Shown piece by piece: positions 1-7,627 of a stretch of DNA of 20,878 bases. The notes under the pieces are model-generated. The model made no database searches and was not told the origin of the DNA. It saw only the letters and a list, made by a program, of their open reading frames with translations. Source of the DNA: Planctomycetota bacterium (lineage in GTDB: Bacteria; Planctomycetota; Phycisphaerae; UBA1845; CAIVHJ01); NCBI GenBank assembly GCA_022573485.1, contig JACZTW010000020.1, forward strand, positions 1-20,878. Reading direction: 5' to 3'. Position 1 is the first letter of the stretch, and every line of letters starts with the position of its first letter. Made by a program: the position numbers and the translations under genes.

Positions 1-1461
1 GTCCCCGTAGCCCGGCGTCGGCACGTTGTCGCGTGGGTAGCGAATGGCACACGGTTGCTTCAGCGCGAGGGCGAGATCAAGTGCCTGGCCCAACTCCGCT
101 TCATCCGCAGGGGCCATGAGCACCATGCCGGGGAAGCCGCGCAGGTAGGCAATGTCCAGAAAACCATGATGAACCGCTCCGTCGCTGCCCACCAAGCCGG
201 CGCGGTCGATGCAAAAGATCACCGGCAAGCCCTGAAGCGACACTTCCTGGAAAATCTGATCCAGCGCCCGCTGCAGGAACGTGGAGTAAATGGCACAGAC
301 CGGCTTCATGCCTGCCTTGGCCATGCCGGCTGCCATATCGACGGCGCACCCCTCGGCAATTCCGACATCGAGGACCTGGTCGGGCAGTGCGACTTTCATC
401 TTCGCCAAGCCGGTACCGTCCAGCATACCGGCCGTAAAAGCGAAAATACGTGGATCCGCTTCGGCCCGAGCCGTGAGGGCCTCGGAGAAAGCGGCGGTCC
501 AACTCTTGCCCGACCCGCGAACGATTTCGGCCTTGCCTTCGCTGTTGATCGAAAACGGTTTCGGGCTGTGGAACTTTCCCGGATCGGCGCAGGCCCATTC
601 CGCGCCTTTGCCCTTCTCCGTATGTACGTGCAGCAATACGGGGTGGTCGATGTCCTTCAGAACGGTCAGCAGCTCAATCAAGTGTGCGAGGTCATGGCCG
701 TCGGTGGGGCCGACATATACGAAACCGAGCTGCTCAAAAATTTGGTGAGGTGAGACGGTGGCTTTGATTCCCTCTTTCAAGTGGGCCAGTGCATTGAACA
801 TCGGCTTGCCCACCACGGGCACCTTCGGCAGTATCTTCTTGGCTTGCTCTTTTACTTCTTCATAAAGACTGCTGACGCGAAACTTGGCCAGATGCTCGGC
901 AAAGCTGCCCTGCGTGGGCGAGATGCCCCAGGAATTGTCGTTGAGGATCACCAGCAGTTGGCGCCGGAGCACGCCGGCCTGGTTCAAGCCTTCAAAGGCC
1001 AGGCCGTTGACGATGCTGGCGTCGCCGACGAGCGCAACGACTCGCCGATCTTCCTTCAGCAGCGCATCCGCACGCGCCATTCCCGTGCCCGTGGGAATCG
1101 AGGTTCCCGCGTGGCCGACACAGAACAAATCGTACTCGCTCTCATGGATGCAGGGGAAACCGCTCAACCCGCCGCTCTTGCGGAGTTGCTCAAAATTCTT
1201 GTGCCGCCCGGTGAGGAGCTTGTGCGGATAGCACTGGTGGCCCACGTCCCACAGAAGGCGATCACGCTTGAAATCAAACACGTAGTGCAGGGCGATGGTC
1301 AGTTCCGTAACGCCGAGGTTGCTGGCCAAATGACCGCCGTTCTTGCCGACCACGCTGATGATCCGCTCGCGGATCTCGCGGGCCACGCGAGGCAATGTAC
1401 GCACAGGTAGTTTGCGGAGGTCTGCGGGACTATTGATTTGATCGAGCAACGTAAACGGCAT
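1..1461 (-). CDS. dxs: 1-deoxy-D-xylulose-5-phosphate synthase (C-terminus beyond window edge)
   Basis: Thiamine-diphosphate enzyme that condenses pyruvate with glyceraldehyde 3-phosphate to DXP, the entry step of the MEP isoprenoid pathway; cytosolic. The frame stays open from the ATG at 1461 to base 1, giving 487 residues of a usual 620-640, so the C-terminal part lies outside. Visible motifs: GGHLASNLG (residues 42-50), GHAGTS (116-121), the ThDP site starting GDAS (144-147) with LNDN (171-174), DVGIAE with catalytic-type Glu370, YSTFLQRALDQI and DRAGLVGSDGAVHHG. The start is supported by GAGGGA a few bases upstream. It is the last visible gene of the minus-strand cluster, after ispA, from which an inserted repeat separates it. 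Oddities: GDA replaces the usual GDG, and AEGC replaces the near-universal AEQH after Glu370. The family call is very secure; activity is inferred. Confidence 0.95.
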   Translation of the reverse strand, partial: MPFTLLDQINSPADLRKLPVRTLPRVAREIRERIISVVGKNGGHLASNLGVTELTIALHYVFDFKRDRLLWDVGHQCYPHKLLTGRHKNFEQLRKSGGLSGFPCIHESEYDLFCVGHAGTSIPTGTGMARADALLKEDRRVVALVGDASIVNGLAFEGLNQAGVLRRQLLVILNDNSWGISPTQGSFAEHLAKFRVSSLYEEVKEQAKKILPKVPVVGKPMFNALAHLKEGIKATVSPHQIFEQLGFVYVGPTDGHDLAHLIELLTVLKDIDHPVLLHVHTEKGKGAEWACADPGKFHSPKPFSINSEGKAEIVRGSGKSWTAAFSEALTARAEADPRIFAFTAGMLDGTGLAKMKVALPDQVLDVGIAEGCAVDMAAGMAKAGMKPVCAIYSTFLQRALDQIFQEVSLQGLPVIFCIDRAGLVGSDGAVHHGFLDIAYLRGFPGMVLMAPADEAELGQALDLALALKQPCAIRYPRDNVPTPGYGD

Positions 1462-1477
1462 TTGATCCCTCGAAATA

Positions 1478-1672
1478 CGACTAACTCGGGTATTTCACCG
1501 CAGAGCACGCAGAGACCGCAGAGACGTAACAAGAAAGAACATAGCAAAACCAACGCAAAACCGCAGGTGAAACACGTTATCAGTGCAACACGCACTCGGA
1601 TTCTGCCGCAATTTCTCTTTCGACAACCCTCTGCGCTCTCCGCGATCTCTGCGGTAAGATTTCCCGACTAAC
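1478..1672. repeat. MITE-like inverted-repeat element with flanking 8-bp direct repeat
   Basis: Inverted arms lie at 1497-1523 and 1629-1655, matching at 23 of 27 positions and built from CGCAGAG-type words, around a core of about 105 bp. The 8-mer CGACTAAC occurs just outside on both sides (1478-1485 and 1665-1672), as expected of a target-site duplication. The right copy contains the TAG stop of ispA. Deleting one copy plus the element would leave ispA and dxs 19 nt apart with the dxs Shine-Dalgarno intact. No transposase is encoded, so it would be non-autonomous. Repeats rich in CGCAGAG are, from memory, common between genes in many environmental bacteria; that family identity is not checked. 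The short ORFs read through it are repeat artefacts. Confidence 0.7.
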
Positions 1673-2597
1673 GCTGTCGGCTCATCACGAAGTGAGCGAT
1701 CGAGCGCAGCTCGTCGGCCTCCGTGCCAAAATCATCCAGAGCAGCGACGGCGCGCGCCACAGCCTGCTCACCCAGCCGGTGACTCTCCTCGAGGCCCACA
1801 ATCGCTGGATAGCTCTGCTTGCGTTTCTCAGCGTCGCCGCCGGAAGTCTTGCCGGTATCCTCCGACGACGCCGTGGCGTCCAGGAGATCATCCGCGATCT
1901 GGAACGCCAGACCAAGATGAAACCCGTACGCGCCGAGATTATTGAAAACTCGCTCATCCGCCGCTGCCGCGATCGCGCCGCACTCGCAGCAGGCACGAAA
2001 GAGGCCGGCGGTCTTGTGTTCATGAATATACGAGGCCAGCTTCAGATCGCCCGGGCGCTCTTCGCTGATTATGTCCGTGGTCTCACCGCCGATTACACCG
2101 CTCGGGCCGATCGCGCGGGTCAAGGTTTGGACAATCCGCACGGTTCGGGCGGCGCTCAATTCAGCTCCGGACGCGAGTTCGAGGCCGTATGCGAGCAGGG
2201 CGTCTCCGGCCAGAATGGCCAGCCCCTCGCCAAAGACCTTGTGATTGCACGGTCGGCCACGACGCACGTCGCCGTCGTCAATGGCCGGCAAATCATCGTG
2301 GATGAGTGTGAAAGCGTGCAAACACTCGACAGCGATGCACACGGGCAGGATTGCATCTCCGTCGCCGCCGGCGAGGCGAAAACACCGATCCGTGAGAAAC
2401 GGCCTGAGGCGCTTTCCAGGCGCCAGTACGGTATGACGCATGGCCTGAAGCAGCTCCGGCGGCGCGCCAGCGACGGCATCGAAGCGCTCGCAGATACGGC
2501 GATCAAACTCCTGAGACCATACCGTCAGCGTGGCCGTGATTGATGGGGCCGCAACTATCATAGGGGTCGTCCCGTGTCTGAAAACCTCGCCTTCCAT
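1668..2597 (-). CDS. ispA: polyprenyl diphosphate synthase, farnesyl/geranylgeranyl type
   Basis: Head-to-tail prenyltransferase that extends DMAPP with IPP to farnesyl or geranylgeranyl diphosphate; cytosolic. It is 309 residues from this ATG, close to the usual ~300. Motifs: GKRLRPF (61-67), the first Asp-rich motif DDLPAIDD (101-108) followed by RRGRP, GDALL (131-135), HEHKT, and the second Asp-rich motif QIADDLLD (233-240). The four-residue insertion in the first Asp-rich motif and an aromatic Phe five residues before it fit a short-chain bacterial FPP synthase, but a GGPP synthase cannot be excluded. The first 12 residues look unconserved, so Met13 (ATG at 2561) may be the true start; neither start has a convincing Shine-Dalgarno. 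It lies between xseB and dxs, a gene order known in many bacteria, and feeds on the product of the dxs pathway. Confidence 0.92.
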   Translation of the reverse strand: MEGEVFRHGTTPMIVAAPSITATLTVWSQEFDRRICERFDAVAGAPPELLQAMRHTVLAPGKRLRPFLTDRCFRLAGGDGDAILPVCIAVECLHAFTLIHDDLPAIDDGDVRRGRPCNHKVFGEGLAILAGDALLAYGLELASGAELSAARTVRIVQTLTRAIGPSGVIGGETTDIISEERPGDLKLASYIHEHKTAGLFRACCECGAIAAAADERVFNNLGAYGFHLGLAFQIADDLLDATASSEDTGKTSGGDAEKRKQSYPAIVGLEESHRLGEQAVARAVAALDDFGTEADELRSIAHFVMSRQR

Positions 2598-2679
2598 TCC
2601 ATTCGCGGCATCTTAGAGGGTTCGGTGGGGCGTCTCAAGGACAACATCGCCGCAGCGTCTCCCGCTCTGCCCGCGTCGG

Positions 2680-2919
2680 CTACTGCTGTTGCTGGGAATC
2701 GAACGGCTCGGCCCGAACCTCGCCCTCTGCCGTAGCTTGGAGCTTCTGGATTTTCATCTCTGCCTGCGACAGGATCGAGCGGCAGCGCTTCAGGAGCTTC
2801 ACACCGTCCTCATATCGTCGAATGGAATCCTCCAAGCCGATCTTTCCTTCTTCGACATCGCGCACGATGGCTTCCAGCTTGGCGAGTGCATCTTCAAATG
2901 ATAGTTTCTCGTCCGCCAT
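2680..2919 (-). CDS. xseB: exodeoxyribonuclease VII small subunit
   Basis: Small subunit of exonuclease VII, which binds the large subunit XseA along its coiled coil; the complex degrades single-stranded DNA to oligonucleotides. At 79 residues it is the normal family length. The sequence shows the family core FEDALAKLEAIVRDVEEG, then LEDSIRRYEDGVKLLKRC and a helix ending in a Gln-rich tail. It starts 5 nt after the xseA stop, so the two subunits are almost certainly co-translated. The next gene, ispA, starts 82 nt downstream, or 118 nt if Met13 is used. No unusual feature. Confidence 0.95.
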   Translation of the reverse strand: MADEKLSFEDALAKLEAIVRDVEEGKIGLEDSIRRYEDGVKLLKRCRSILSQAEMKIQKLQATAEGEVRAEPFDSQQQQ

Positions 2920-2924
2920 GATTA

Positions 2925-4472
2925 CTAAAACAGCTTCAATTGCTCCTTTCGAGTCCCATTCACGGTGCTCTCAAACCGGCCGTCGGGAAGCTCCGTCTCG
3001 ACGACGTCGCCGGGACCCACCTCGGCAGCGGAGGCCACCAGTTTACCCGTCTCGGTCGAGCGCGTCACGCTGTAACCTCGGGCCAGTGTGCGGCGATAAC
3101 TGACGGACTGGATTTGCCTGTCGAGCGAGTCCAATTGCCGCCGGCACCGCTCGAGCAGCACCGCCGTCCCGCCACGCAAACGTACTCCGGCCGATTGCAG
3201 GCGTTGCTCCGACAGCCGAAGTGTTTTCTCCGGCGAAATCCGCACGAGCCGATTCTCCGTTTGGTACACTTGCCGCTCGCAAGACTGCACGCGCCTCTGC
3301 ATAGCCATACGCAGGCGGTGCAGGCGAGTTCGCATGCGATCCCGCAGATCGGCGACGAAGTGACTCGGCTCGATGAGCCCCAGCGAGTTCTGCAATCGGG
3401 AGAGCACCTGCATTCGACCGTGCAGGCGGCCCTGGATGGCATGGTCGAGTCTGAGCCCAGACTGATCCAGGCCTTCGGCCTGCTGCCGGACCAAGTGCAG
3501 CGGCTTGCGAAATAGTTCCCGTTCTGCCAGGGACATGAGCCGGTGCCTGTTGAGGGTCAGGCGGTGTTGGATCGTGCGCGAGAGCCGCAGGGAGTGCTGA
3601 TGGAGATCTTCAAGCAGTTCACTTCGGACCGGAACAGCCAGTACCGCAGCCGCGGTGGGCGTCGCGGCACGCAAGTCGGCGACGAGATCGCTGATCGTGA
3701 CGTCCGTTTCATGCCCGACCGCGCTGATGATCGGAATGCGGCTGCGATGGATGGCTCGCGCCACCGACTCCTCGTTGAAAGCCCACAGATCCTCCAGCGA
3801 TCCGCCGCCGCGACCGGCGATGATGACGTCGATTCGCAGTCGATCGTTACATGCGTTCAAGCGGTCCAGCGCCGCGACGATCTCACCGGCGGCCTGGTCG
3901 CCTTGGACCGTGACTGGGTAAACGCTCACTGTGACACACGGAAACCGTCGGCGGATCGTCTGAAGTATGTCCCGGACAGCCGCCCCCGTGGGGCTGGTGA
4001 TCACCGCGACGTGCGACGGGCAGGCGGGAATCTTCCGCTTGCCAGCCGCCTCGAAAAGACCTTCGGCCTTGAGTTTCTGATGAAGCTGGCGAAAGGCCAA
4101 CTCCAGCGCGCCCACGCCCCTGGGTTCGAGTTTGCGGGCGTAGAGCTGGTATCGGCCCGTCCGCGCATACACGTCGATTTCGCCGGTGGCGATCACTTCC
4201 AGGCCGTTCTGCGGATCGAACTTCAGCCGTTGTGCCGCCGAACGCCACATCACGCAGGACAACTCGCTGGTTTGATCTTTGAGCGTGAAATAGACGTGCC
4301 CGCTCTTGTGCCGCGTGAAGTTGCTCACTTCGCCGACAATGTGAATGGGCGACGGCACGCCGTCACCGATCACGCGCTTGACGAGCGCCGTCACTTGCGA
4401 AACCGTCATCGTCGCGGGAGCAATCCTGTCCGGCGTAGGTGGAAATAAGGTTGGCTCGTCGGTCTGATCCAT
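2925..4472 (-). CDS. xseA: exodeoxyribonuclease VII large subunit
   Basis: Catalytic subunit of exonuclease VII, a metal-dependent single-strand-specific DNase used in repair and mismatch processing; cytosolic. The protein is 515 residues from the ATG at 4472; a GTG two codons upstream (4478) is an alternative, and neither has a clear Shine-Dalgarno. Using 4478 numbering, an N-terminal OB fold spans about 25-118 (GEVSNFTRHKSGHVYFTLKD). The catalytic domain holds ITSPTGAAVRDI, RGGGSLEDLW (223-232), VGHETDVT (254-261) and VADLRAATPTAAA. The second half is a long basic helical region that docks XseB. It is longer than the E. coli protein (about 456), mainly in this helical part. Downstream xseB is 5 nt away; upstream ymdB ends 30 nt before. 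Confidence 0.95.
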   Translation of the reverse strand: MDQTDEPTLFPPTPDRIAPATMTVSQVTALVKRVIGDGVPSPIHIVGEVSNFTRHKSGHVYFTLKDQTSELSCVMWRSAAQRLKFDPQNGLEVIATGEIDVYARTGRYQLYARKLEPRGVGALELAFRQLHQKLKAEGLFEAAGKRKIPACPSHVAVITSPTGAAVRDILQTIRRRFPCVTVSVYPVTVQGDQAAGEIVAALDRLNACNDRLRIDVIIAGRGGGSLEDLWAFNEESVARAIHRSRIPIISAVGHETDVTISDLVADLRAATPTAAAVLAVPVRSELLEDLHQHSLRLSRTIQHRLTLNRHRLMSLAERELFRKPLHLVRQQAEGLDQSGLRLDHAIQGRLHGRMQVLSRLQNSLGLIEPSHFVADLRDRMRTRLHRLRMAMQRRVQSCERQVYQTENRLVRISPEKTLRLSEQRLQSAGVRLRGGTAVLLERCRRQLDSLDRQIQSVSYRRTLARGYSVTRSTETGKLVASAAEVGPGDVVETELPDGRFESTVNGTRKEQLKLF

Positions 4473-4502
4473 CAACACGTCAACGGAGCGGCTCGGTTTG
4501 CT

Positions 4503-5306
4503 CTATTCCGGAGCCATATCGGAGTCAACTCGTATGCGTTCGATACTCAAGGCCTTGCCCGTCGCGGGATCCACACGGACGACAATCCCACAGAGGCGGG
4601 GATCGCCGGTGGCGACCTCGAACGCGCTGGGGATGCCCGTTCGCATCGTACCGACAACGCGGTCCTTCCGCCGGCCCAGCACGGAGTCATATGGCCCGGT
4701 CATGCCAAGGTCAGTGATATACGCAGTGCCGCCTGGGAGGATGGTCTCATCGGCCGTGGGCACGTGCGTGTGTGTCCCGAACACGCAGCTTACCCGGCCG
4801 TCCAGGTGCCATCCCAGGGCAATCTTCTCGCTGGTGGCCTCGGCGTGAACGTCAACAACGATGACCTTGATGTCTTTCGGAATCTTGGCCAATACTTTGT
4901 CGATGGCTGCGAACGGCGAGTTGGTGGAGAGGTTGATGAACAACTGACCCAGCACCGCAATGACCGCAACCCGCGCACCGGAGTTCGTCTCATAGGAGAC
5001 CCACAACTTCCCAGGTGCGGTGTCCGGCAGATTGATCGGCCGGACGATGTTGTCGGACTGCTCGAGGACGGGCATGATCTCGCGCCGCCGAAAGACATGG
5101 TCGCCCAAGGTCATCAAGTGTACGCCGTACTTGACGAATTTGTCGTACAATGCGGGGGTCAGCCCTGATCCGGCAGCGGCATTCTCGACGTTGGCGATGA
5201 CGCAATCAAGCTGGTATTGGTCCGTGAGGGCGGGCAGTGCTTGTGACAGCGCATAACGCCCCGGCCGACCCACGACGTCGCCGACACATAAGATCGTCAG
5301 AGGCAA
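4503..5306 (-). CDS. ymdB: YmdB-type metallophosphoesterase (TIGR00282 family)
   Basis: Calcineurin-like metallophosphoesterase. Bacillus YmdB hydrolyses 2',3'- and 3',5'-cyclic nucleotides and affects RNase Y-linked RNA decay and biofilm decisions; the same role here is inference. It is 267 residues, a normal length. Visible metal-site motifs: GDVVG with Asp10, ENAAAG (Glu41, Asn42), HAEATSEK (His154) and GTHTHVPTAD (His179, His181), followed by TDLGMTGPYDSVLG. The position that is GNH in Bacillus is GDH here (Asp69-His70), an Asn-to-Asp change at a metal ligand or its neighbour; the codon GAC is clear. It starts 12 nt after rny, matching the known rny-ymdB pairing of Firmicutes and suggesting shared function in RNA turnover. 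Confidence 0.92.
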   Translation of the reverse strand: MPLTILCVGDVVGRPGRYALSQALPALTDQYQLDCVIANVENAAAGSGLTPALYDKFVKYGVHLMTLGDHVFRRREIMPVLEQSDNIVRPINLPDTAPGKLWVSYETNSGARVAVIAVLGQLFINLSTNSPFAAIDKVLAKIPKDIKVIVVDVHAEATSEKIALGWHLDGRVSCVFGTHTHVPTADETILPGGTAYITDLGMTGPYDSVLGRRKDRVVGTMRTGIPSAFEVATGDPRLCGIVVRVDPATGKALSIERIRVDSDMAPE

Positions 5307-5318
5307 ACGGAGAACTTT

Positions 5319-6884
5319 CTAGCGGGCATATTCGATGGCCCGGACTTCCCGCAACAGTGTGACCTTGATTTCGCCCGGATAGGTCATTTGCTCTTCAATT
5401 TTCTTGGCGATATCGCGGGCGACCTTCATGGCCGTCCCGTCGTCGATTTGATTCGCATCCACGATCACCCGCAACTCGCGACCCGCCTGAATGGCGTAAG
5501 CTTGCTTGACGCCCGCGATCTCGGTGGCGATCGCCTCGAGCTGCTCGAGCCGCTTGATATAGTGCTCCAGGGACTCACGACGTCCGCCCGGACGCGCGGC
5601 ACTGATGGCATCGGCGGCGGTCACCAGCGGGGTATACGGACTCGTCGGCGGAATGTCACCATGGTGCCCCGCAATGGCATTGAGCACTTCGCTGCACTCG
5701 CCGAGGCGCTTACAGATGTCCGCGCCGATCTGCGGATGGCCTCCCTCGACTTCGTGATCGACTGCCTTACCAATATCGTGCAATAGCCCACAGCGCCGCG
5801 CCAGCGTTCCATCGAGGCCCAGTTCATCGGCCATGATCTGGCACAAGTAGGCGACCTCAATGCTGTGGTTCAGCACGTTCTGGCCATAGCTGGTGCGGTA
5901 GTGCAAGCGGCCCAGCAGATCGATCTGCTTGCGGTGCAGCTTACCGACATTCGCGTCCATCGCGGCCTTGTTGCCGTGTTCGATGATCATCTTTTCTACT
6001 TGCTGTTTGGTTTCCTCTACGACTTCCTCGATCCGCGCAGGGTGGATTCGGCCGTCCTGGATGAGCTTCTCAAGCGCGATCCGAGCCGTCTCGTTTCGGA
6101 CCGGATTAAACGATGAAATGACGACTACGCCCGGTGTGTCGTCGACGATCACGTCAACGCCGGTCGCCTTTTCGAAAGCGCGGATGTTGCGACCCTCTCT
6201 GCCGATGACCCGGCCTTTCATTTGGTCCGAGGGCACATCAACCGTGCGCGCCACACTGCTGGACGTGTGCGCCGCCGCATATCGCTGGATGGCTGTGATA
6301 ACGATTTCTCGCGATTTCTCTTCAGCAGTCTCCTTCGCTTCGTTGACCATCTTTTCGATCATCTGCCCGCACTCTTGCTGCATTTCGTCTTCAAGGTGAC
6401 TGAGCACTGTTTTCTTGGCCGTTTCCATATCGAAGCCGGATATGCGCAGCAGTTGGATCTTCTGCTCTTCCAGAGTCTTGTTAGTTTCGGCCTCTTTTTG
6501 TTCGATCGCTTTGGAGCGGTCGGCGAGGCGACGATCCGCTTGCTCGAGCTTCTTTTCTTTGGATTGGAGCGTATCCAGCTTGGCTTCGAGGTTATCTTCG
6601 CGCTTCGAGACGCGTTTCTCGATGGACCGCAGTTCGGCTCGCGTCTCCGTGGTCTCGGCCTTGAACTGTTCCTGCTGCTTGATGTACTCTTCTTTTGCCT
6701 GGACTTGCGCATCGTGGACGATGATCTCGGACCGCTCCTCAGCCTGGGTGACGATCTCGCCGGCGCGTTGCTGCAGACTCTTGAAGCGCGTCCACTGCAG
6801 GAGCGTCAGCACGATAAAGCCGAGGCCGAGCCCCATGCCCATGCCCAAGACGACCCACCCGTATGGGATCTCCATTAGTATCAT
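5319..6884 (-). CDS. rny: ribonuclease Y
   Basis: Membrane-anchored endoribonuclease that starts mRNA decay. It is 521 residues, the usual size. One N-terminal membrane helix lies at about 9-29. A long charged coiled coil follows to about residue 195. The KH domain has VIGREGRNIRAFEKATGVD (226-244) and the ETARIALEKLIQDGRIHPARIEE block. The HD domain has NHSIEVAYL (339-347), GLLHDIGKAVDHEVEGGH (metal-binding His369-Asp370) and AGHHGD (405-410). The C-terminus ends in the family's VTLLREVRAIEYAR. The start is ATG at 6884 or ATG at 6875, and no strong Shine-Dalgarno is seen. It heads the six-gene minus-strand cluster, with a hairpin in its probable leader. Confidence 0.96.
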   Translation of the reverse strand: MILMEIPYGWVVLGMGMGLGLGFIVLTLLQWTRFKSLQQRAGEIVTQAEERSEIIVHDAQVQAKEEYIKQQEQFKAETTETRAELRSIEKRVSKREDNLEAKLDTLQSKEKKLEQADRRLADRSKAIEQKEAETNKTLEEQKIQLLRISGFDMETAKKTVLSHLEDEMQQECGQMIEKMVNEAKETAEEKSREIVITAIQRYAAAHTSSSVARTVDVPSDQMKGRVIGREGRNIRAFEKATGVDVIVDDTPGVVVISSFNPVRNETARIALEKLIQDGRIHPARIEEVVEETKQQVEKMIIEHGNKAAMDANVGKLHRKQIDLLGRLHYRTSYGQNVLNHSIEVAYLCQIMADELGLDGTLARRCGLLHDIGKAVDHEVEGGHPQIGADICKRLGECSEVLNAIAGHHGDIPPTSPYTPLVTAADAISAARPGGRRESLEHYIKRLEQLEAIATEIAGVKQAYAIQAGRELRVIVDANQIDDGTAMKVARDIAKKIEEQMTYPGEIKVTLLREVRAIEYAR

Positions 6885-6916
6885 CGGTCGTTAAGAGCCC
6901 TTCTATTCCGAAGCCA

Positions 6917-6936
6917 CGAGTTCTAAAGCGAACTCG
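6917..6936 (-). promoter_or_regulatory. hairpin in the probable rny leader
   Basis: A 7-bp perfect stem, CGAGTTC paired with GAACTCG around a 6-nt loop, sits 33-52 nt upstream of the rny start codon and would be in its 5' leader. No U-run follows, so it is not an obvious terminator. A role in rny control is only a guess. Confidence 0.35.
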
Positions 6937-7141
6937 GAGCGCCAGAGTTCAAAATGCCGCCCGCCCGAACCGCCGACCGATTCGTTAGCCAAAAGCGAAG
7001 TACGAATGCGCGAACAAGAAAACAGCCTGGACATGGCCGAAACCCGTAGAAAACACCGCGGGAGTCATGCCTGGCGAGGGAGGAAACCGATTGGAATCGC
7101 AAGTAGTTAGGTCGTCAGTGACTGCGCGGGTTCATGGAGCC

Positions 7142-7163
7142 ACGAGGGGGATAATACCCTCGT
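7142..7163. other. hairpin in the rny/dsbD-like intergenic region
   Basis: ACGAGGG (7142-7148) pairs perfectly with CCCTCGT (7157-7163) around the 8-nt loop GGATAATA. There is no T-tract on either side, so an intrinsic terminator is unlikely. It could be part of an uncharacterised leader or small RNA. Confidence 0.3.
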
Positions 7164-7436
7164 CCCACCCGAAATCTCCCCACGGCAATCACGCCGGGAA
7201 CGATTGTGTTCCATATCAACATAAGCATTTTTGGAGAAGCTACTTACGAATTTCCGTGCAAGCACTTGAGTCGTGCATATCTGCAACTGTTACTCGGCAA
7301 TCACACTCGCCAGTCCCGTCCAGGTTGGGCGATGCTACAGACCGATACTCCTTGTTCAACGCCGCCTCGCCGCCCAAATTCGATCTATTCATGAAAGAAA
7401 ATGGCAGCCGTAAGGCATCTAGTTTATAAATAACGT

Positions 7437-7452
7437 GCGTCCTTGGGGACGC
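7437..7452. other. short perfect hairpin
   Basis: GCGTCC pairs with GGACGC around a TTGG loop. Flanking AAC/GTT can extend it with a bulge. It lies about 180 nt before the DsbD-like start, just before a TATAGT -10-like box; its function is unknown. Confidence 0.3.
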
Positions 7453-7469
7453 GTTGGTCGATTCTCGGT

Positions 7470-7475
7470 CTATAG
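7470..7475 (+). promoter_or_regulatory. possible -10 box for the DsbD-like gene
   Basis: TATAGT within CTATAGTAC; the same nine bases recur upstream of mrp at 10962-10970. No good -35 hexamer is present at 16-18 nt, so this is a weak call. A start near 7482 would give a leader of about 146 nt. Confidence 0.25.
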
Positions 7476-7627
7476 TACAGTGTTGCCATTGCAGCTGTCA
7501 AGGGAAAATGGCGACTGTATTTGACGAAACTGACCTTCTCACAAGAGGTTATATCAATTGCGGCGGATTGACTTGGGTGGATAACGGGCCGATCCGCCGC
7601 CACTCCATAAGAAAGGGACGATCGCCT

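Larger units (their letters stand above)
6885..7627. other. 743-bp divergent intergenic region
   Basis: Lies between the starts of rny (minus) and the DsbD-like gene (plus). It must hold promoters for both, yet no consensus -35/-10 pair stands out on either strand. It contains three compact hairpins (6917-6936, 7142-7163, 7437-7452) and a -10-like TATAGT at 7470. A 120-codon plus-strand frame (7067-7429) has no recognisable domain and no good ribosome binding site, so I do not call it. A structured RNA could be hidden here, but I recognise no known family. Confidence 0.6.

Noticed and set aside
1438..1671. 77-codon plus-strand frame over the ispA-dxs gap, and the 98-codon minus-strand frame at 1299-1595
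   Set aside because: Both run through the inverted-repeat element and parts of neighbouring genes; repeat-derived translation with no ribosome site.
3543..4448. 301-codon plus-strand frame opposite xseA
   Set aside because: Antisense shadow; xseA has all family motifs on the other strand.
7067..7429. 120-codon plus-strand frame in the large intergenic region
   Set aside because: No domain, signal or hydrophobic pattern, and it spans a hairpin; more likely non-coding.
7454..7627. Upstream extension of the DsbD-like protein by 58 codons
   Set aside because: It would bury the signal peptide; the ATG at 7628 starts directly before it and has AAAGGGA upstream.
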